DNA from: Deltaproteobacteria bacterium
GTDB lineage: Bacteria > Desulfobacterota > GWC2-55-46
Direction: 5' to 3'
Assembly (NCBI GenBank): GCA_016234855.1
Contig: JACRNO010000037.1
Location: 1 to 55,830, forward strand
DNA: 55,830 nucleotides
This document shows positions 52,461 to 55,830 of this stretch, piece by piece. How positions within the stretch are numbered: position 1 is the first letter of the stretch; every line of letters begins with the position of its first letter. The notes beneath the pieces are model-generated. The model was given only the letters and a program-made list of their open reading frames with translations. It was not told where the DNA came from and searched no databases. The position numbers were made by a program, and so were the translations under genes.

Positions 52461-54971
52461 ATGGTAACCGTCAAGATAAACGGCAAAGAGATAACCGTAG
52501 AGGACAACACGCTCATCCTCGACGCGGCGCGCGATGCGGGTTACGAGATACCGACCTTCTGCTATCAGGCCGACCTCATGGGCATCGGCTCGTGCAGGAT
52601 GTGTCTTGTGGAGATAGAGGGGCAGAAGAAGCTCCAGCCTTCGTGCGTCACGCCGGTTCTGCACGGCATAAGCATATTGACCGAGACGCCTACGGTCATG
52701 TCCGCGCGCGCATCCATGCTTGAATTCCTCCTTGCGAACCACGCCATGGATTGTCCTGTCTGCGACAAGGGCGGCGAGTGCGAGCTGCAGGACATGGTCT
52801 ACAAGTACGGGCCGCACAAGGGCAGGCACGCGGAGCCTAAGTTCAAATTCCACGAGAAGGACTATGCCTTAAGCCCGGTCATCATAAAGAACTCTAACCG
52901 CTGCGTCCAGTGCATGAAGTGCGTGCGCGTATGCCGCGAGGTCGTGGGCAGGAACGTGCTCGGCGCGCTCGGCAGGGGCGACCATCAGGAGCCGACCTCT
53001 TTCTTCAGGTCGTTTCTCGACTGCGACGCTGACGGCAACTGCATAGAGGTCTGTCCGGTCGGCTGCTTCATGCGCCTTCCATACAGGTATAAGACGCGTC
53101 CGTGGGATTTGAAGGGCGCGGACACGATCTGTCCGTACTGCGCCACCGGCTGCCGCATGGTTATCGAGCACAGGGACGGCGAGGTCATCAGGGCCAGGGC
53201 GCAGCTCGGGGTCGGCATGAACAGCGAGACGCTCTGCGCGCGCGGCAGGTTCGGTTACGAAATCATAAATAGCGAAGCGCGTCTGACCACACCGCTCGTA
53301 AGACGCCAGAGGCACGGCACGCTTGAGCCGGCCACGTGGGAAGAGGCTTTCAGGATTATAAAAGAGAGGATGCCGAGCCTGGGCGGCAATACCGTAGGCG
53401 GCATTGCCGGGGCAAGGCTTGCAACCGAAGAGCTATATCTCTTTCAGAAGCTCATGCGCGAGGTCTTCAAGACCCCTAACGTGGATTCCGGCTCGCGCTG
53501 GGACGCGGCGGCAGTAGAGGGCTTTATCGCGGCAACGGACATGGCTGAAGGCGGGGTATCTGTCTTCGACTGCATGGAAGCGGACACGGTATTCGTCATA
53601 GGCTCGCAGGTTTCCGAAGAGAACCCGGTCACGGAATACATCATACGGCGCATCTCCGCAGGCCGCCGCATGAACGTCATTATAGCCGGGCCCAGGGCGA
53701 TGAAGCTCGATTCGTCGGCAAACCTCCTGCTTCGCCACTATCCGGCCGCAGAGGCCGCGCTCTTGAGCGCGGTCATACTCGATATCAACGCGGCCAAGCT
53801 CGCGGCAAGCGCGGACCTTACTGCTGCAAAGGACGCGAAGCTCGACGGGCATCTCAAGGCCGCGGGCCTTACAATTGACGATGTGCGCGCGCTCGCAACA
53901 AAGCTCAGGAACTCCGAGTCCATAGCCATAATGGCGGGCACGGAATTTCTAAGGTATCCGCATGGTATCGAATCGCTCAACCTGCTTAAAGAGCTTCTGA
54001 GGAGCCTCGGAAAGAAGGTCAGGGTCATGCCGCTTCTCGACAGGAGCAATCAGCGCGGCGCATGGGAGATGGGTGTGCACCCCGCGTTCGGCCCGGGCTA
54101 CGTAAAGGCTCCAGCGCCGGGCCTCGGCATCAGCGGGATGCTCGACGCGGCGGCTGATAACTCGATGGACGCCCTTTATATCGCCGGAGCCGACCCCGCG
54201 GCCCTGTATCCTGACGAGGCGCACGTAAAAGAGGCGCTTTCAAAGGTCAGGTTCCTGGTCGTGCAGGATATCTTCCTGACCGAGACCGCAAGGCTCGCGG
54301 ATGTCGTGCTGCCGGGCGCAAGCTTCGCTGAGAAGGACGGCATGCTGACGAATCAGGAGGGCAGGGCGCAGATAATCAGAAAGCTCCTGCCGCCGCCGGG
54401 CAAGGCCAAGGTTGACCTCGATATCATAAGGGCGCTGGGCGAGATGTACGACCGCTCCTTCGGCCCTAAGAACGCGGCCCTCGTGCTCGACGAGATACGC
54501 CGGGCTCAGCCGATGTACGCGGACGTAAGCCTTGCGTTCAACAACAAGCGCAACGTCGATAACAAGCTCGACAACAAGGCCGCCCTTGTCAAGGGCACAA
54601 AGGCCGCGTTGACCATAAGGAAGTTCGAGCAGGCCGCATCCGGCCAGGACGCGCAATACCCGTTCATGCTCGCCACCGGGAACCACCTCTTCCATTCCGG
54701 CAGGCTGACGAATTATTCCAAGACCCTTAACGACCTGATGAAGGGCATGACGGTCGAGATAAGCGAAGAAGACGCCCTTGCATCCGGTCTTGCCGCGGGC
54801 GAGAGGGTTTTGGTGAGCGGCGCCGGGTTCTCGGTCACGCTGATGCTCACGGTCAAGAAGGGGACGAAGAGGGGCGTGGCCTTTATCGCCGAGAACTTCG
54901 ATGCGGCCCCTGTCAACAGGTTCTTCAGGAAGGGCAAGGGCGCGCCGAGGGTGAAGATTACAAAGGCGTGA
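52461..54971 (+). CDS. nuoG: NADH-quinone oxidoreductase subunit G
   Basis: An 836-residue 75-kDa-type subunit carrying several iron-sulfur clusters. The N-terminal [2Fe-2S] domain has GIGSCRMCLVEIEG and a later Cys in LQPSCVTP. HAMDCPVCDKGGECELQDM is the His/Cys cluster (N5) and SNRCVQCMKCVRVCREVVG begins the next cluster set. ICPYCATGCRMV at about 235 matches the extra N7-type motif found in many anaerobes. A molybdopterin-like domain (about 260-830) follows, without a visible cofactor role. ATG 52461 (MVTVKINGKEITVED) is preferred to an earlier in-frame codon that runs into the repeat. Confidence 0.96.
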   Translation: MVTVKINGKEITVEDNTLILDAARDAGYEIPTFCYQADLMGIGSCRMCLVEIEGQKKLQPSCVTPVLHGISILTETPTVMSARASMLEFLLANHAMDCPVCDKGGECELQDMVYKYGPHKGRHAEPKFKFHEKDYALSPVIIKNSNRCVQCMKCVRVCREVVGRNVLGALGRGDHQEPTSFFRSFLDCDADGNCIEVCPVGCFMRLPYRYKTRPWDLKGADTICPYCATGCRMVIEHRDGEVIRARAQLGVGMNSETLCARGRFGYEIINSEARLTTPLVRRQRHGTLEPATWEEAFRIIKERMPSLGGNTVGGIAGARLATEELYLFQKLMREVFKTPNVDSGSRWDAAAVEGFIAATDMAEGGVSVFDCMEADTVFVIGSQVSEENPVTEYIIRRISAGRRMNVIIAGPRAMKLDSSANLLLRHYPAAEAALLSAVILDINAAKLAASADLTAAKDAKLDGHLKAAGLTIDDVRALATKLRNSESIAIMAGTEFLRYPHGIESLNLLKELLRSLGKKVRVMPLLDRSNQRGAWEMGVHPAFGPGYVKAPAPGLGISGMLDAAADNSMDALYIAGADPAALYPDEAHVKEALSKVRFLVVQDIFLTETARLADVVLPGASFAEKDGMLTNQEGRAQIIRKLLPPPGKAKVDLDIIRALGEMYDRSFGPKNAALVLDEIRRAQPMYADVSLAFNNKRNVDNKLDNKAALVKGTKAALTIRKFEQAASGQDAQYPFMLATGNHLFHSGRLTNYSKTLNDLMKGMTVEISEEDALASGLAAGERVLVSGAGFSVTLMLTVKKGTKRGVAFIAENFDAAPVNRFFRKGKGAPRVKITKA

Positions 54972-55065
54972 GTCCGGCCGGGTCCGGCGCCGCGTTATGC
55001 CGGGTGGCTGAAGTCCGGGCGCTTAAAGCCGGGCCCGCATGGCAGCGCAAAAACGGAGGTGAAGC

Positions 55066-55536
55066 ATGATAGACCCGAAGCTGTTGAGAGACATGCAGTT
55101 CTTCTCTGATCTTACGGATAACGAGCTTTTAATCATAGCGGGAATAGTAAAGAAGAAGGACTTCAAGCTCGGCGAGACCATATTCAAGGAGTCGGAAGAC
55201 GGCCAATCGTTATACGTCATCAGAAGGGGCGAGGTAAAGGCCTGCAAGATCGCGCCGGACGGAGAGCTTTTCACGCTGACCATCATGAAGGACGGCGATA
55301 TCTTCGGCGAGATGAGCTTCCTTGACGGCAGGCCGCGCTCCGCCACCGTCGTCGCGGTCTCGGATATAGAGACCTACATGATGGAGAAGGGAGATTTCGA
55401 GGGGCTTGTCGATAATAATCCGAGGGTGATATTCAAGCTGATGAAGAATATCGTCTTTACCATCCACTCGATAGTGCGCGGCATGAATTCGCGCTACATA
55501 GAGATGATAAATTACATGTGGGGCAGGAGAAGGTAG
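55066..55536 (+). CDS. Stand-alone cyclic-nucleotide-binding domain protein
   Basis: A 156-residue protein with one cNMP-binding domain (about 10-120). The phosphate-binding cassette is GDIFGEMSFLDGRPRSATV, with a complete Arg-Ser pair. A short helical tail (NIVFTIHSIVRGMNSRYIEM) follows. There is no DNA-binding or kinase domain. It resembles the protein at 23556-24056. It lies between nuoG and nuoH, on the same strand, and may be cotranscribed with them; a role in tuning respiration by cyclic nucleotide level is only a guess. Confidence 0.88.
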   Translation: MIDPKLLRDMQFFSDLTDNELLIIAGIVKKKDFKLGETIFKESEDGQSLYVIRRGEVKACKIAPDGELFTLTIMKDGDIFGEMSFLDGRPRSATVVAVSDIETYMMEKGDFEGLVDNNPRVIFKLMKNIVFTIHSIVRGMNSRYIEMINYMWGRRR

Positions 55537-55708
55537 TAACCCCCTCCCCACCCTTTGCAAAGGGTGGAGATTTGAACTTCCCCCTTTATAAAGGGGCGTG
55601 GGTCGGGGGATTTGGGATACGGGCGTGAGGCCTGTATCAACCGAGGACAGGTAATCCTCGTTGGATTTGAAGATTCTTGTATATCGTCGGAAGGTAATCA
55701 GGAAGGAT

Positions 55709-55830
55709 ATGCCGGATACAGCAACCATATTGACCGTTATCGCCATAGTTGTCAAGGTCGTCATAGCGACCATGGTGATATTCTCTCTGCCGCTTCCGCT
55801 CACGTGGATAGAGAGGAAGGTGGCCGGGCA
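55709..55830 (+). CDS. nuoH: NADH-quinone oxidoreductase subunit H (partial, 5' end)
   Basis: An open frame from ATG 55709 reaches the window edge after 40 codons. It begins MPDTATILTVIAIVVKVVIA, continues with the end of a transmembrane helix and reads LPLTWIERKVAG, the conserved start of NuoH (ND1), which has LTYIERKVAGR or similar. AGGAAGGAT lies just upstream. NuoH forms part of the quinone channel. It fits the nuo gene order after nuoG. Confidence 0.9.
   Translation, partial: MPDTATILTVIAIVVKVVIATMVIFSLPLPLTWIERKVAG

Overview
The window is a GC-rich bacterial chromosome segment from a Gram-negative organism. LptD, lipoproteins, exported c-type cytochromes and an outer-membrane barrel protein indicate two membranes. 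The gene orders trpFBA-accD-folC and zapB/zapA-6S RNA-fcl-rny-ymdB-tyrS, together with a separate nuoC and nuoD, suggest a deltaproteobacterial (Desulfobacterota-like) or neighbouring lineage. No species is recognised. Dispersed palindromic repeats fill most intergenic gaps.

Layout. 1-706: the 3' end of 23S rRNA, 5S rRNA and the operon terminator. 707-5640: repeat-rich DNA, a small exported protein, and an overlapping lipoprotein/caspase-fold lipoprotein pair. 5641-13988: a near-complete trp operon (trpE, G, D, C, F, B, A) interrupted by a DUF4258/YgiT-type pair, an exported protein and two repeats. 14046-22316: a GAF-GAF-HD-GYP protein, accD, a small AT-rich lipoprotein, folC, lptD and a zinc-ribbon receiver protein, ending at a bidirectional terminator. 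22458-27086 (minus strand): a dihaem peroxidase, a stand-alone cNMP-binding domain, and a very large protease/propeller/barrel fusion.

27073-39154 (minus strand) is the most unusual region. It looks like a biosynthetic operon: a small membrane protein, an active ketosynthase (KS), a KS-like protein with its catalytic residues lost (chain-length-factor-like), a methyltransferase, a second active KS, a radical SAM protein, a half-length KS-like protein, a PaaK-type CoA ligase, a SPASM radical SAM protein, and a broken B12-type radical SAM gene. No acyl carrier protein, ketoreductase or dehydratase is visible. It resembles no pathway I can name with confidence. The combination of multiple KSs with several radical SAM enzymes recalls the clusters proposed for ladderane lipids and aryl polyenes.

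39305-46187 (plus strand): zapB-like, zapA, a good 6S RNA candidate, 5-formyl-THF cyclo-ligase, rny (flanked by inverted copies of one repeat), ymdB, a HicBA-type pair, and a tyrS that appears to have lost its S4 domain by an internal in-frame deletion. 46266-55830: the complex I operon nuoABCDEFG and the start of nuoH, interrupted by a MITE-like element, a HicAB-type pair and another cNMP-binding domain.

Two themes recur. Small toxin-antitoxin-like pairs sit inside or between conserved genes at four places (trp, the KS region, ymdB-tyrS, nuoF-nuoG). Several palindromic repeat families with terminal inverted repeats sit between operon members, and one supplies the stop codon of a radical SAM gene.
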